Of a stretch of DNA of 64,000 nt, positions 1 through 11,453 are shown piece after piece; positions within the stretch are counted from its first letter, which is position 1; each line of letters opens with the position of its first letter. Under the pieces are notes generated by a model, which saw nothing but the letters and a program-made list of their open reading frames with translations, did no database searches and was not told the origin of the DNA. The translations under genes were made by a program, and so were the position numbers. The stretch is from Przewalskia tangutica. Its lineage: Eukaryota; Streptophyta; Magnoliopsida; Solanales; Solanaceae. The stretch lies in contig CM056723.1 of NCBI GenBank assembly GCA_029844215.1, positions 10,562,980 to 10,626,979 of the forward strand, read 5' to 3'.

Positions 1-2779
1 TGTATAAGCTCCTACCTATGGGCTTGAGCAGAAACCAGACCAGCATACTTTGTAATCTCAGGCCAATCTTGAGAAGCAACCACCTGAAAGATATGAAAAG
101 TTAGCACTAAATTGACTCCGGAGATATAGATTAGTTGAGATTAGTGTTGTTATCGGTCCGGATCGGTCCGGGTATCCACTTACCGGAACCGGTCCGATAA
201 GCTTACCGGTCCCGGACCGATAAGGTTTCGGTCCTGGAACGAGATCCGGTCCCGGACCGAAACCTTATCGGTCCGGTCGGTTCTCGATCGGGCCGGTAGA
301 ATTTTCCGTCGGGCGTTTTTAAAAAAATTAAATCTCCAATACTGAAATTGACATTCTCGGATGCGGTGCCACCAAATTTTTACGTTGAAATCAATTGTAC
401 ATCGCGAGATATTTAGATTTGAAAAGGGAAAAGCATGCGATTTGGGGAAAAGTGAAATTGAGGGGCAAGATGGACATTTTTGGAGAAATCGACGGAATCA
501 AACCGCTTCCGCGGTTTGGCCGCCCCCGTATCGAAAACGGATGTCCGAGCGCAAAGTTATGACCATATAAAGTTTGATCAATTTACAACTAATTAGAGTG
601 ACGCGAGGGGCTGCTGGGGAGCTTCTTGGTGAAATGGTGGAGGACTGGGGTGGGGGGTAGGGGGTGGTGGGGGTGTTACCGGATATTTTACCGGATTAAC
701 GGTCCGGCTCCTTATTGGTCCGGGTATTTTTTTGGTACTCGTATCCGGACCGTTAAGGTTTCGGTCCGAGTATCGGTCCGGATTTACCGGTCCGGTTCTC
801 GGGTAATTATCGGGTGTATCCGAACCGCTAACAGCCCTAGTTGAGATATAGATTAGAAGGGGTCAATGACACATCGAAACCAAAAGAATGAAGTACACAA
901 CAATCATACCGCAGCAATGGACGGGCTAGAATCCTCCCCCAGGGTGAGGATGGGTTACATCTGCACCAAAAATAATAGTTGGGCAGTCGCTGACAAGGGG
1001 AATTCGCCTAGAGATAGCATCAACAAGCACAATGTTTCTTCCTCCAACCTTAACATTTATCTTAAGGGACACATTGGCTAAATACTTCTTGCTCATCTTA
1101 AATACATGTTTTGTCAAGCAGCATTGCGAAACAATGCCAAGATCAGTTTCACAAATCCGTTTTAGATCACCTAAAAAGAAATAAAATATTTAAGCTGTAG
1201 CATATTCCATGAGTTGGAAACAGAAGCATCATATGAATTTCACCATTCTTAGCCTGTACCATAAAGGGAGCCATTATTGTCTGGCAATATGACAATCAGA
1301 AGATCAAGCTCTCTTCCATGAGGCTGCAACTTCGTCATAGCATCATGAAATTGAGTTTTCAAGACTCTCTCAACTTGATCAGGGAGAGCACTCACTGATG
1401 GTAGAACAGGATTGGGATTGAAGCTCTACAGACATAATAGTATCTTAAACTGTTGTGTCGCAGGACCACCGAAAAAGATACAGCAATAAAAGGTGGAAAA
1501 CTATAACTTCCAAATTACCATGCCCGATATATGGCACATTTGTGCAAGCTCAGAACAAAATCCACGTGCAACACTGTCTTGCACATTGCGAGAAAAGTTT
1601 ATACAGATCCAGTTGTTCACTGTTCCTCCATTGACCATTTTCTGCCAACAACAATAAAGCAGAGTAAATAACTAAATCATTCAACACTGATTGAAAATCG
1701 GCAGAGTAGACAGCTTATTTGAGATATAAAACCAACAAATATCTTATGTTAAACTCCAAGATTAACTGAAAATCGACACAAAATAGTGCAAAAATATACT
1801 TAAGAGAAAAAGAAAATTATGAACGAAAAGTGGAATCCATCCACATCAGCAAAACTCTGATGTACTTATGCACCCCCAATTGTTTCATTGATCACTACTC
1901 CCTTTCATTGTCTTTGAGTGCCTAGCTATCACCAGAACTCTTTCCTTGTTCAAACTTACTCCGCTATACACTTTTAAGGCTATTTCATCCTAAGGTGCAG
2001 CTAAGTAGGTGGATCTTATTGACGTTGGTTGAACCACGGGTTCAGAAAAAACTGGAATTTAGCTCTGCATCAGCTAAGGGTACAAAAACATAGAGAGTGT
2101 CTTGAATGGGTAACAAAGAGTAACCAGACTACCTTATGACCACCAATACCATGATGAATCAAATTGCTCAAGGATAGTTACAAGATCAAAAAGGAAAGGA
2201 CAAAACAAAGCACACTTAAATTCCTTAAGGTTAGTTATTCTATCATAAGCTATATGTAGCAAAAACAGGTATCAATAAGGCAAGACCAGCTAAAGTGATA
2301 CTTCACTGAGGACCAAAACCTAGTGTTCAGAGGCAAAGCCAGACCAATCTTGTGAGAGCACACACCAATAGATGGCATTTAACTGCATGGAAGTGACAGT
2401 CAACCAGCAACATGAATCTGAATCATGCTAATATCACTTACCTTATTCATCATATTCCACTGGCCTACTTGTGTCAGACAGTCGTTTTCTCTACCTGTAT
2501 CATGGTATTTAAGTTGCAGAAACAATAAACATAATTTACAACCCTAAATAAACTTAATTCACTCCACAAAGCAAAAGGATTGCAGCAAGAGTATCTAAAT
2601 CAAGAAGGATTAGGGATACCATCACCCTCAATCACACTATCACGACAAAGAAAAAGAGAGCTTTAACTTACCCAAGGTGCAGGCAAAATGCGAGCCTCAA
2701 CTTGAGCAAGCTTCTCACTAATCTTAATACCAAATTCCTTCGCATATGGGTCATCAGCATAAGCATTGTGACGAACAGT
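1..2779 (-). pseudogene. AGO1: ARGONAUTE1-like pseudogene fragment (MID-PIWI exons)
   Basis: Six exons can be read on the minus strand: 2672-2779, 2442-2513, 1519-1641, 1260-1425, 910-1170 and 1-83 (continuing beyond the window). Their phases agree and together they match the MID domain and the start of PIWI of plant AGO1. This includes the FGADVTHPHPG motif that holds the first catalytic Asp of the DDH slicer triad. Four features argue against function. The run of five G at 939-943 carries one extra base and shifts the frame, as the exon phase requires one fewer. A TAG at 12-14 replaces the Gln codon expected in exon 1-83. The acceptor before exon 2442-2513 reads AA instead of AG. No exon upstream of 2779 (N, PAZ) is present. 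An active paralogue presumably lies elsewhere. Alternative: assembly error could explain a single lesion but hardly all of them. Confidence 0.88.
142..839. mobile_element. Non-autonomous hAT MITE, 698 bp, in AGO intron
   Basis: The element is bounded by a perfect 8-bp target duplication GTTGAGAT at 134-141 and 840-847, the hallmark of hAT insertion. Terminal inverted repeats are imperfect: TAGTGTTGTTATCGGTCCGG on the left, TAGGGCTGTTAGCGGTTCGG read inward from the right. Both subterminal zones (about 156-300 and 690-800) are packed with GGTCCGG/CCGGACC units in both orientations, probably transposase-binding sites. No transposase is encoded; the two small ORFs inside are not coding. It sits in the AGO pseudogene intron between exons 910-1170 and 1-83. 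Confidence 0.93.
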
Positions 2780-3300
2780 CTAACAAAAGAAAGGATTAGA
2801 TTATGGTAAATACAGATATATTGCAAAAGGCCTGAAATTTATCCTCAAAAACATTAGTTGTGCAGGAAGAATAAAAAAGCAAAGTTTTGCTCGAGAAACG
2901 CGCCAAAGTAATCAGCAAATACCTTGACTAGATGATTACCAAGTGGTTTATAGCATTACAAAAAGCACAAACGACAAAAATCTATCTTCAGTCAGAGAGT
3001 CCCCCCATCCCCCCTAAGGCTTAATAAAATCTTATCATAAACATTTTCTCCAGCAAGTAACACCTCTAGTGAACACTAAAGGCAGCCTGTTCTTTCGTAT
3101 GCGGTCAGGAAGAAGCGGGGCCAAGTGTCTATCGTCTGCATTTCAGCGTTTACTCAGTTCCGCAAGCAGGTGGCGCTGGCCAACCAAAGACTCACGTGAC
3201 ATCAACTTTACCAATGTTACTCTAGTGACACACTGACAAATTGAAAGTATTCTCCTATGACGCCAGCAGAGATGAATAGCGCAAAGGAAGTAGTCAGCAA
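2780..3300. other. Non-coding stretch between AGO fragment and Copia LTR
   Basis: No exon of the AGO gene upstream of 2779 is recognisable here. The stretch probably holds the remaining part of an AGO intron and then the junction to the Copia LTR. No repeat boundary could be fixed because the partner LTR is not in the window. Confidence 0.4.
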
Positions 3301-3632
3301 AACATGTTATAATTCAAAGTAAACTAACTGGCTAGAAACAGCACTAATATCATGAAGATTACAAGGGCTTCTGTGTGTATCACCATGAACATTCTACTAA
3401 CTAAATTCAACCCTTTACTAAATAGAATGTGTCATTTAACCAACGATCGTCCATCACTTCATGTCTCAAACGTTTACTCACATACCAATATCTCTTTCAC
3501 TAATGAAAATTTACGAAACATGGCACTACGTGTGCACGTGTGTGGAAACAACGTTTACGACGTGCGGGATACTAATTGTTCGAGACATAAATAATGGGAT
3601 AATCTTAATTCCACATTAGTAAATTTCCAACA
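3300..3632 (-). repeat. 3' LTR (part) of the decayed Copia element
   Basis: Read on the minus strand, the sequence from 3632 begins TGTTGGAAATTTAC directly after a purine-rich tract (3633-3645), the usual polypurine-tract and LTR-start arrangement of Copia elements. The following text (AATTAAGATTATCCCATTA, then a TATGTCTC stretch) is LTR-like. The left end is not defined because no second LTR copy is available for comparison. Confidence 0.5.
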
Positions 3633-3989
3633 ATCCTCTATCGAAAGAGATTTTGGCGCACTCACACGGTGTCTTTCTAGCAATCTTTCGGTGGATCGAT
3701 GATGCATCTGGATAGATAGCCGTGACTTTGAACTTTCCATATTAGAATACCATCGGACTTACTTACTACGCGGTGAACATGATGTCTTGAACCGTCAGTG
3801 TTTAGTGTAAGCCAAAATAATGATACCAACACAACAACTTTCCTTACTATGTTCTTTTTAATGTTTTGTCCGTTGTGGCCGTGGATACACTTAGATTCTT
3901 AAGTGCGTTCATTTGAGGCGGTCTGTCCTCGCACTTAAATAGGTGGTCTCCTACAAGGTATCCTGCTATACTCCACTTCACAAGTGTTA

Positions 3990-5072
3990 GACACTATTAA
4001 AAGTTTCCCCAAACCTAACCTCAACCGGTAAGGAACATTAAAGGTTTTGAAAACTTAACATTTACCCACCATGCAGGTAGCACTTTAAGGTCTATCACGG
4101 GAACGATTTTGGATTCATGTTTCTTTACAGAAATCATCATCCGAAGTTCTCTTGCTTCCACCGAAGCGCTCAACTGAACCTTTACGACTTAGTTTTCCCA
4201 CTGAACCAAATTCTTGGGATCTCCAATCAGTATGGTTGGGTATCCACCATATCAGTTCGTATAGTTTGAGTTTTAAGCCCATTCCCCTAGACCGGCAGAA
4301 CTCTTGATCTTTGGGTAATCCCTTAATTAAAGGGTCTGGTATATCCTTTGATTCAGTAATCAAGGATGTGTCACCCGAGATGATCAACTGCCATACGGTC
4401 TTATGTCTCCGACAGATATATCCAGACGCCGTCATCTGTGTCCTTACAGTGTATAACTGACGAAGGCACGAGCTACTCCCAATAAGGGACATCCTCTAAG
4501 AGGTCGTAAAGTTACTCAACTTCTTATCATGATTTGTACAAAGCGAAAAACTTCGATTCCATCACAAATCGACCGATGCAATTTTGCTTAGAGGATTTTG
4601 CGAAGACACACCATGCACATCCACTTGTGGCTTTGGTGTTCTTCAAGTCTGATGTACAATTTACATCACTGAGTTCTCACAGAACCGCTGGACATCCAGA
4701 ATACCATAATCCATAGATAAGCAAAGAGTTCAGATGTCGTCACATCTGATTTAACGCTTTCTATTGATCATTACCAGTGAACCTTAGTTCAACTGATCTT
4801 CTTTATGAGTTGATACCAGGTTAGTAGTAGTGTATAAGATACATTGAAATACATGTGACATGCGTCTATCGCTCCTGGTATATGGGTGCACCATGATTCC
4901 AATCAATTCTATGATTCATATCCATTGATGACTTCAACGAGACTGTCAACACACTTCACAAATGAGTTTGATTTAGACCAGTCCGTTAGATGTCTTAGAA
5001 ATCCCAATTCCTAAGATGTCATTTGCAATACTCATATCATTCATATCGAAACATTATTTCAACATAATCTTA
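3990..5072 (-). pseudogene. Copia pol remnant: RT end and RNase H
   Basis: Translating the minus strand in shifting frames gives a Copia polyprotein C-terminus. The end of RT (FDMNDMSIANDILGIGI, near 5030-4980) is followed by the LWYSGCPAVL-type RNase H entry (about 4715-4680), SDLKNTKATSGC (about 4660-4620), and the conserved tail VWQLIISGDTSLITESKDI with DPLIKGLPKDQ (about 4410-4300). Stops and frameshifts are frequent, so it is inactive. The N-terminal half of the same element continues at 8592-9380 and 19362-19880, interrupted by the hAT and Athila insertions. Confidence 0.82.
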
Positions 5073-5080
5073 GTCTCTAG

Positions 5081-8000
5081 TAGGGCTGGCCAGTGGGCCG
5101 GGCCGGGCCCATTGGGATCGGGATCGGCGGACTCGGGGCGGTCGGGACGGAGAAGCGGGCGGGTAGTGGCGGGCGGCGGCGCCATGTGAGACCGGACTAG
5201 CGAACGACATCGCGTGTCCGCCCCGATCCCGATGGGCGCGGGTAGACACGCGATTATTTTTTTAAAATTTTTCCACTAAATTAAAAATACTAAAATACTA
5301 ACAAAGTAACATATAGTCATATAGTGATAGTCATATACTCATATTATAGTATTATACTCATATATATTTATAAACTAAATAATTAAACAAAGACGAGTGT
5401 AAAAAAAACATCCCAATGATGTTTTAGTGCCTCTTATATTATTAATTATTTCATTGAAATATACAAGATTCAGAATTACAACATTGTAGTGTACTGTTGT
5501 TGATTTTTTTTGCAAAAGACATAGAAAAATTTAAAAATTGCAATGAAATAAATTACCAATTTGAAAATACTTTTTCTAGTTTCTTTATAATTTCGTGTGG
5601 TTCTTCGGTTGAAATTGGTATATCTTGGTCAAATTGTTCCACGTCGCTACTCATGCCTTCAGATAAGATGTCGTTGTAGTTTTCGTCTTCTTCGTTAATC
5701 TCGGTTGGCACCTTCGCCCGCTCGCTCGTATCCAATCTCTCGAATAGTATCGCCATCTCCAAGTTGTCTCCGTGAATGAGTGTCCAGGCTTTCCTATTTG
5801 AAATCACTGCAGAAAAAGCGCTTTCGTGCGATTGATGGCGACGAATGTTCAAAATATCTCGGGCCATCATTGAAAGTGTCGGAAATGTCTTCTCATTCTG
5901 CATCCAATATTTCAGCAAGTCTTCCTTTCCGTCTTCATTGACAACTGCTTGGTAAGGTAAAGTATCCTGCAAAACAAAAATATTGAACTCGCTAATTTGG
6001 TTAGCAGTGCTACCACCGCACATTCTATTTATGAGGCTTTCAATACTAGCCGCAAAAACAACATGTCTTTTTTGAGGCTGTGTTGAAGTAGAAGAAGATG
6101 GTACGAAAGTCGGTTGGTTACTAGCACTTTCTTGCTGGTAATGCCGATATACTTTTTTGCATTCATCTTCTACGCTATTCAACACTTCTTCTAGCGTTTG
6201 TTCAATAGGTGGCTCAACATTTAAATTTTTTAGAGTTGGAGGTGGTAGTACATCCATACAGTTATAAATATTTTCAATAAGACTTTTACAACCCTCTACT
6301 TTAATAGTCGGGTTTAATACATCACCAATAATATAAATAGGGAGAATAGGAATAAAATATTTCTTTAATTTCATAAACATTTTTTAATAGCTGCCTTATA
6401 AGCAGGTTTTTCCATATATTCTTTAAGAAGTAAAAATATTATAGCTATATAAAACAACATAGTTGAAATAGTAGGATAATATAAAGTATAAATTTTTTTT
6501 GTTGCTCGTTGAAAATTCTCTAGAAATACAATAAGTTCTTTAATTTTGTCCCAATCATTATCCACAATCATATCATTTGGATTTTGATTATGGGCATTAA
6601 AAAATAAAGTGATAGGTTTTCTATAGTCATAAGCAACAACTAGTTGGTCATATAAAGAATTTCACCTAGTCGGTACTTCTTAGGGAATTTTTCTGTAAAA
6701 TAGTACACAATCGTGACAAGTTTTTTTATATTCTTTTCTCTGTTGAATTCTATTATTTTTAAAAATAAAGTTTATAGCAAATTGTATTTTTCAAGAATAT
6801 CTTGAAAAGTGAAAGACCATCCTTTACAACTAAGTTATAAATATGGCACGCACATTTGATATGAAAATGTTTTGGAAAAGACGGAGTTAAAACTTCTTTT
6901 AAAATATAAATAGCAGAATTGTTAGAAGATGCATTATCTAATATAATACTCATAACTTTATCAGTTATTTCGTAATAATCGCAGACTAAATAAATATTTT
7001 GTGAAATAAACTCACCAGTGTGCCTACTATCTATATATTTATATGCTAAAATACGTTTTTGCATAGACCATTTATAATCTATCCAATAACAGGTTACCGT
7101 TAAATAATCATGGCCGTTAGTACTACGACCTATATCAGAAGTTAGAGCGACTTTGCAATTTAAATGATATAATGAATAACAAAAATATTGTTGATATTCG
7201 TGTGCAAATTTAAACACGTCTCTCTTAACCGTTGATCTAGGAAAACCTTTATACGCATGATTATACATATCTCTAATATAATGAATAAAACCAGGCGATT
7301 CAGAAAATGAAAAAGACAAACCCTCCACAACAACTAATTTTGCTAGTGCTTCCCTATCTTTATGTTTATCGTATTTAGGGCTCTGACTTCCCCGCCATAG
7401 GTTAATTTGACCATGTACTTTGTCCGGGACATTATGTGAACTTTGTCCCGATTGAGAGGACGCTTGCTCACCATCTTTTTCAATAAGGTATTGGGCATGC
7501 AAGACTTTGTGTTTTTACAATAGGTGTCTTCCTAACCCCCGTCCCACCATGACCTTGTCTAGTTTTAAAAGAATAAACAGATTTACAAGTTTTACATATA
7601 GCTACTTGATTTGGTACGTCCCTGTCAAAATATTTTCATACAACTGATTTTAATGGTCGTTTTGCCGGACCTCGTCTCATACTAGGGGGATAGGAGGCAT
7701 TTCACTAGTGGGTGTATCATCATCTACATTAGTAGGTGTATCATCATCTAGAGTCTCATCTAAATTAAAATCTTCTTCATTTTGAGGATAAACATCTGTG
7801 TCAAGATCATATGGTATTTCAGGAAACAGTTCAGGATCTATAAAATCATCTTGTCTAGGAATACTAGAAGAAGTACCCTTGCCCTTGCCCTTGCCATTGC
7901 CCTTCATACCCAAGGCCTGACCCAACACATTTTTTGTTCTTTTCATTTTAATTATGATAATAAATAGTGAAAGACTTAAAAAGTTAAAGATAATGAAATT

Positions 8001-8591
8001 AAATGTGCTAAATGAAATAAAAACAAAATAATAATTTAATGAGAGAACGAATGTACCAAACGCCGACGTAGAGTCGATGTGTAATCGAGAGAGGTTGAAA
8101 ATTGAAACTTTGCTCGATAGATTAATCCTCAAGCTAGTTGCTAACTTCACTCCCAATTCTCAAATTAATAAATAGAGTGAATATGTAGTAGACAATGTTG
8201 TATAGAAATAGATTGATTGAGATTTGAGAGATTAGAGATTGTAGGAAGATTGTGAGAAATAAGAAGAGAAAATGAGGTATTTATAGTTGGAAAATTGAGT
8301 TAAAGTGTAAATATAATAACTTAGGGGTTAAAAATAAATATAAAGGGGGTAGGGGGTTGGGGGAAGCCAAAAATGGTCGTTGCAATAACGACCAAAATGT
8401 AAATTGGCCGTTATTGCAACGGCTATTTTTGGTAATTGGCGGGACTGGGGCGGGATCGGGACGGGACCGGGTCAGGCGGGACCATACCATGTTCCGTCCC
8501 GATTCGAGCCCCGGGCCCGCTATTTTTTTTTATTTAAACGGTGTCGGTACGGGGTCGGGACCGGGTCGGCCCGACCCACTGGCCAGCCCTA
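5081..8591 (-). mobile_element. hAT transposon, 3.5 kb, decayed autonomous copy
   Basis: Terminal inverted repeats TAGGGCTGGCCAGTGGGCC (5081) and its near-exact inverse ending at 8591 bound the element. The 8-bp flanks GTCTCTAG (5073-5080) and GTCTCTCG (8592-8599) match at 7 of 8 positions, a lightly decayed target duplication. Subterminal zones are rich in GGGCCGGG and CGGGATCGGG repeats. The copy is large enough to be autonomous and holds a broken transposase on the minus strand. It split the Copia RT just after the YADD catalytic motif. Palindromic arms near 8360-8430 (AACGACCA and related units) lie in the subterminal zone. Confidence 0.93.
5553..7946 (-). pseudogene. hAT transposase (BED finger, RNase H-like, dimerisation) pseudogene
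   Basis: The likely start at 7946 opens an N-terminus rich in Gly-Lys repeats and acidic residues. A BED zinc finger follows (about 7670-7500): CKTCKSVYSFKTRQGHGG, then His residues of the finger in another frame, with a TGA where the conserved Trp after the KSVV segment is expected. The core spans 7502-6759 and 6571-6371. The C-terminal ORF 6380-5553 contains the hAT dimerisation pattern (KYWMQNEKTFPTLSMMARDI, then SHESAFSAVISNR) near 5930-5780. At least three frame breaks and one nonsense codon separate the pieces, so no active transposase is made. Confidence 0.88.
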
Positions 8592-9380
8592 GTCTCTCGG
8601 ATCAACCTAGGACTTCTCCCTGTGATCAACATGTCGTCTGCGTAAAGGCACATCATGAAGAATAAGTCAGAATTACCTTTCATGTAGACACACTTGTCAC
8701 ATTCATTAATGGAAAAACTGTTCGATAGTAGAGTACTGTCAAGGTTTTCGTGCCATTGCTTCGGGGCCTATTTTAGCCCGCACATAGATTTGACAAGTCG
8801 ACAGACTTCTTTTCTTCCTTGGAACTGCATACCTCTGGGGTTGTTCTGTATTACTTTCTTCTTCCACTTTCGGACTGTTTGATTTTCCAACTGTTGACTT
8901 TCTAGCTTCAGAGTCAATGTTTCTGTAGTCAGATTCATTGTTTCTATTTTATCTGAAACTTCCAAGACCAAAATGTAAACATTTCAGAGACCGGAATGGA
9001 AGTTCAGGAAGAAGCCCAATAGTCCTAAAAACCAACTCTCCGATTAGGAAGGTTGTCTCAACATCCATGTTACGCAAGACTGCGGTGACCATGGAGGCTA
9101 AGCTATTCACATAGAAACACATGTTCAAGTAGCCGAGGCCTTATACTTGTCAGTAGATTCATCTACTTTGTACTCAATTTGAGTACATACTTTTACAACC
9201 CAAAGGTTCTTTTCCCGGAAGAAGATCAACCATCACACAAGTGTGGTTCTATCTAATGAAATCTATTTCTCTTTTAGCACCTTTCCAAAGCAGTGCTTCT
9301 GGACATGACAATTCTTTGTTAATTGTCCATGGTTCATTTTCAACCATACAAGGTAGAGACCTGGCACAAATCTTTGTCCC
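8592..9380 (-). pseudogene. Copia pol remnant: N-terminal RT
   Basis: This is the continuation of the minus-strand Copia element on the other side of the hAT insertion. Readable pieces in order are a VDLLPGKEPLGCK segment (about 9210-9170), LRNMDVETTFL (about 9080-9050), NNPRGMQFQGRKEVCRLVKS with CGLK (about 8850-8768), and the catalytic LYADDMLITG near 8640-8610. There are many stops. The left end is the hAT insertion site and the right end (9380) is the Athila insertion site. Confidence 0.82.
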
Positions 9381-10655
9381 TGTTAGGCGATTTCCACACG
9401 CGCAAAATGCAAGTGTACGTATCGTCTCAAGTAATATAGTCTGTAAGACCGAATATCGTCCACAAAGACTGGTTTCTAAGTACCGAGCATCTATTTTGTG
9501 TTATATATTTGGCGAACGAATATTGATTGAGGTTTTTATTTAACTACTGGAATGATTGCAAGAAATAAGTAAACTAATTATGTTGTATTCAGATTATGAA
9601 GGAATTAGGGCTTCCAAAATCATCAACTATCCACTTTATTCAATCCTTAATGTGTTCTAGAATGATTCTTCTTCTATGTTAAGATAGCAGTTAACTAGAC
9701 TGTCTTATATTCCGATTAGGATATATAATCACGCAACCCCAGTGCAGAACCCTTTTATATTTCTATGATAGAATTTACCATATAGGAGGATTAAGAACAG
9801 TAACCTATAAAGCTACACAAGTATCGGGGTACTGTCGTCCACGATTTTAACCTATGTCTATTCAACTACAGCATATTCAAATCTCTCCTCTCGGTTGTTG
9901 ATTCGAAATCAAATATGTTATGATATTTAGTGATCAATTAGCTATCAAGCATTCACATCAATTATTGAATAGATCTTAACAACTGAAGAAGTAATCAAAC
10001 TATTGCATCAAATCATGAATAAAGGTTCAAGTGAATCATAAGGAAAACCCTATTTAAGTATTTAGTTCCTAGCCATAGACATGCTACGAACTAACACAAT
10101 ATCCAATATAAAACTGAAATAAAAACTAAAGATAGAAAATTACGAAGATTAAAGTCTTCAATTGTTGCTCCAAATGCCTTGTGTTGTTCTTGTGTTCAAG
10201 AATGGACTCCCCTCCTAAAAACTGATCCCTAGGGCTTTAAATAGGTATCAATTTCGTGCCCTATGGACCCTATTGCCCTTGGCCAATTCCAATTAAATCG
10301 AAAATTGCATGCACGTGGCGCGGTTCAGTCAAGTCGCGGCAGAAACTCATGCAGCTCTCTGAATAAATGGCACCACGGTTGCATGCGAATGAACCCCGGT
10401 CTTTGAAAAGTCCTACGGGTTTCATTGCTTTTTGGACCGCTGTCTTTGTGGTTTTGAGTCATCAATTTTCGATTTTTTTCTGCATCGGGACCTCCTTTTA
10501 TGCCCATTTTTCGCTCTTTTTTGTCATTTTGACTTTTTGAACCGCTGTGACTCAAAAGAAAGAAAAACAACCCTAAAATTGTACTAGATGCAACAAAAAT
10601 GGGTAAAACACTAATCGAAAATGACTCAAAATAGGTATATGAAATATGCCTAACA
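9381..10655 (-). repeat. Athila 3' LTR
   Basis: This 1275-bp copy is clearly homologous to 18073-19361 over its whole length, with scattered substitutions and small indels. The most different part is about 10290-10460, a GC-richer segment. The adjoining purine tract on the internal side marks it as the 3' LTR of a minus-oriented element. Confidence 0.9.
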
Positions 10656-11453
10656 AACCCCCAAACTTAAACTTTGCTCGCCCTCGAGGAAAGAAGAAAA
10701 CAAAACAAAGAAATAAAATAAAAAAGACTCAAAGACTCACGTCAAGCAGTTGTAAAATATCACTTAGAAACACATGAACGTTAGTTAGGAAAATATGTAA
10801 GAATAGATGTAGCATGCATTGAACAATCTAGAATTTCAAGTTAGATATTTCGCAAATTCATTTCAGTCACAATCACTGGAAGCAAGAATACCTAACATAT
10901 GCATGTCAATGTCATTGCATTTTTGTCAAGGTACTATAGCATGTTTACTTGTTATTCTCCACTAATCATGGACATACATACTAGGGATCATCAAAACTTT
11001 TCATGGTTGTAATGTAGGCTTAGGCAGAGGTAGGTAAAAATAGGCATTTAGGCTCAAATTACGTACCATAAGCGCTTTTCATTCAACTTGTTTCTCTTCC
11101 TTGGTGTATTCGTTTTAGTTCATACCCATTACTCCCCTTTATCTTTTTATTGAGAGCGGAACATACACATTCGCATTGGCACCCCAAACTTAAGCTTTTT
11201 CATATTTTAATTGGGGTGCATAATTTATTTTTGTTCTCTTTTGTATTTCTTTTTCACTTTTTTTTCCTTCGTATAATCAGTTATTGCTTATGGCACATGA
11301 GAAAATTGGGGTGTTAAAGAAATAACTTTTCATTTTAGGCTCAAAGAGCTGACTAGGGATACAATTCATTGTCAGGGTAGGTAATGAAAGGTAAGAAGGA
11401 CTAACAAAGAAATGACTGAATCCTCTTCCTAACATGTACATCCTAATTATTTC
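10656..11453 (-). other. Athila internal non-coding 3' region
   Basis: The segment starts with the polypurine tract (plus-strand AACCCCCAAACTTAAA) and then holds AT-rich sequence without a recognisable coding motif, up to the solo LTR target duplication ATTTC at 11449-11453. It would normally lie downstream of pol; pol is missing. Confidence 0.6.

Noticed and set aside
866..1081. Plus-strand ORF over the AGO exon
   Set aside because: It is the antisense shadow of the AGO1-like exon 910-1170, which has clear PIWI text on minus.
1..2779. AGO locus as an active ARGONAUTE gene
   Set aside because: Frameshift, nonsense codon, lost acceptor and missing N-terminal exons together make this unlikely.
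3352..3594. 80-codon plus-strand ORF
   Set aside because: It lies in the Copia LTR region and has no recognisable motif.
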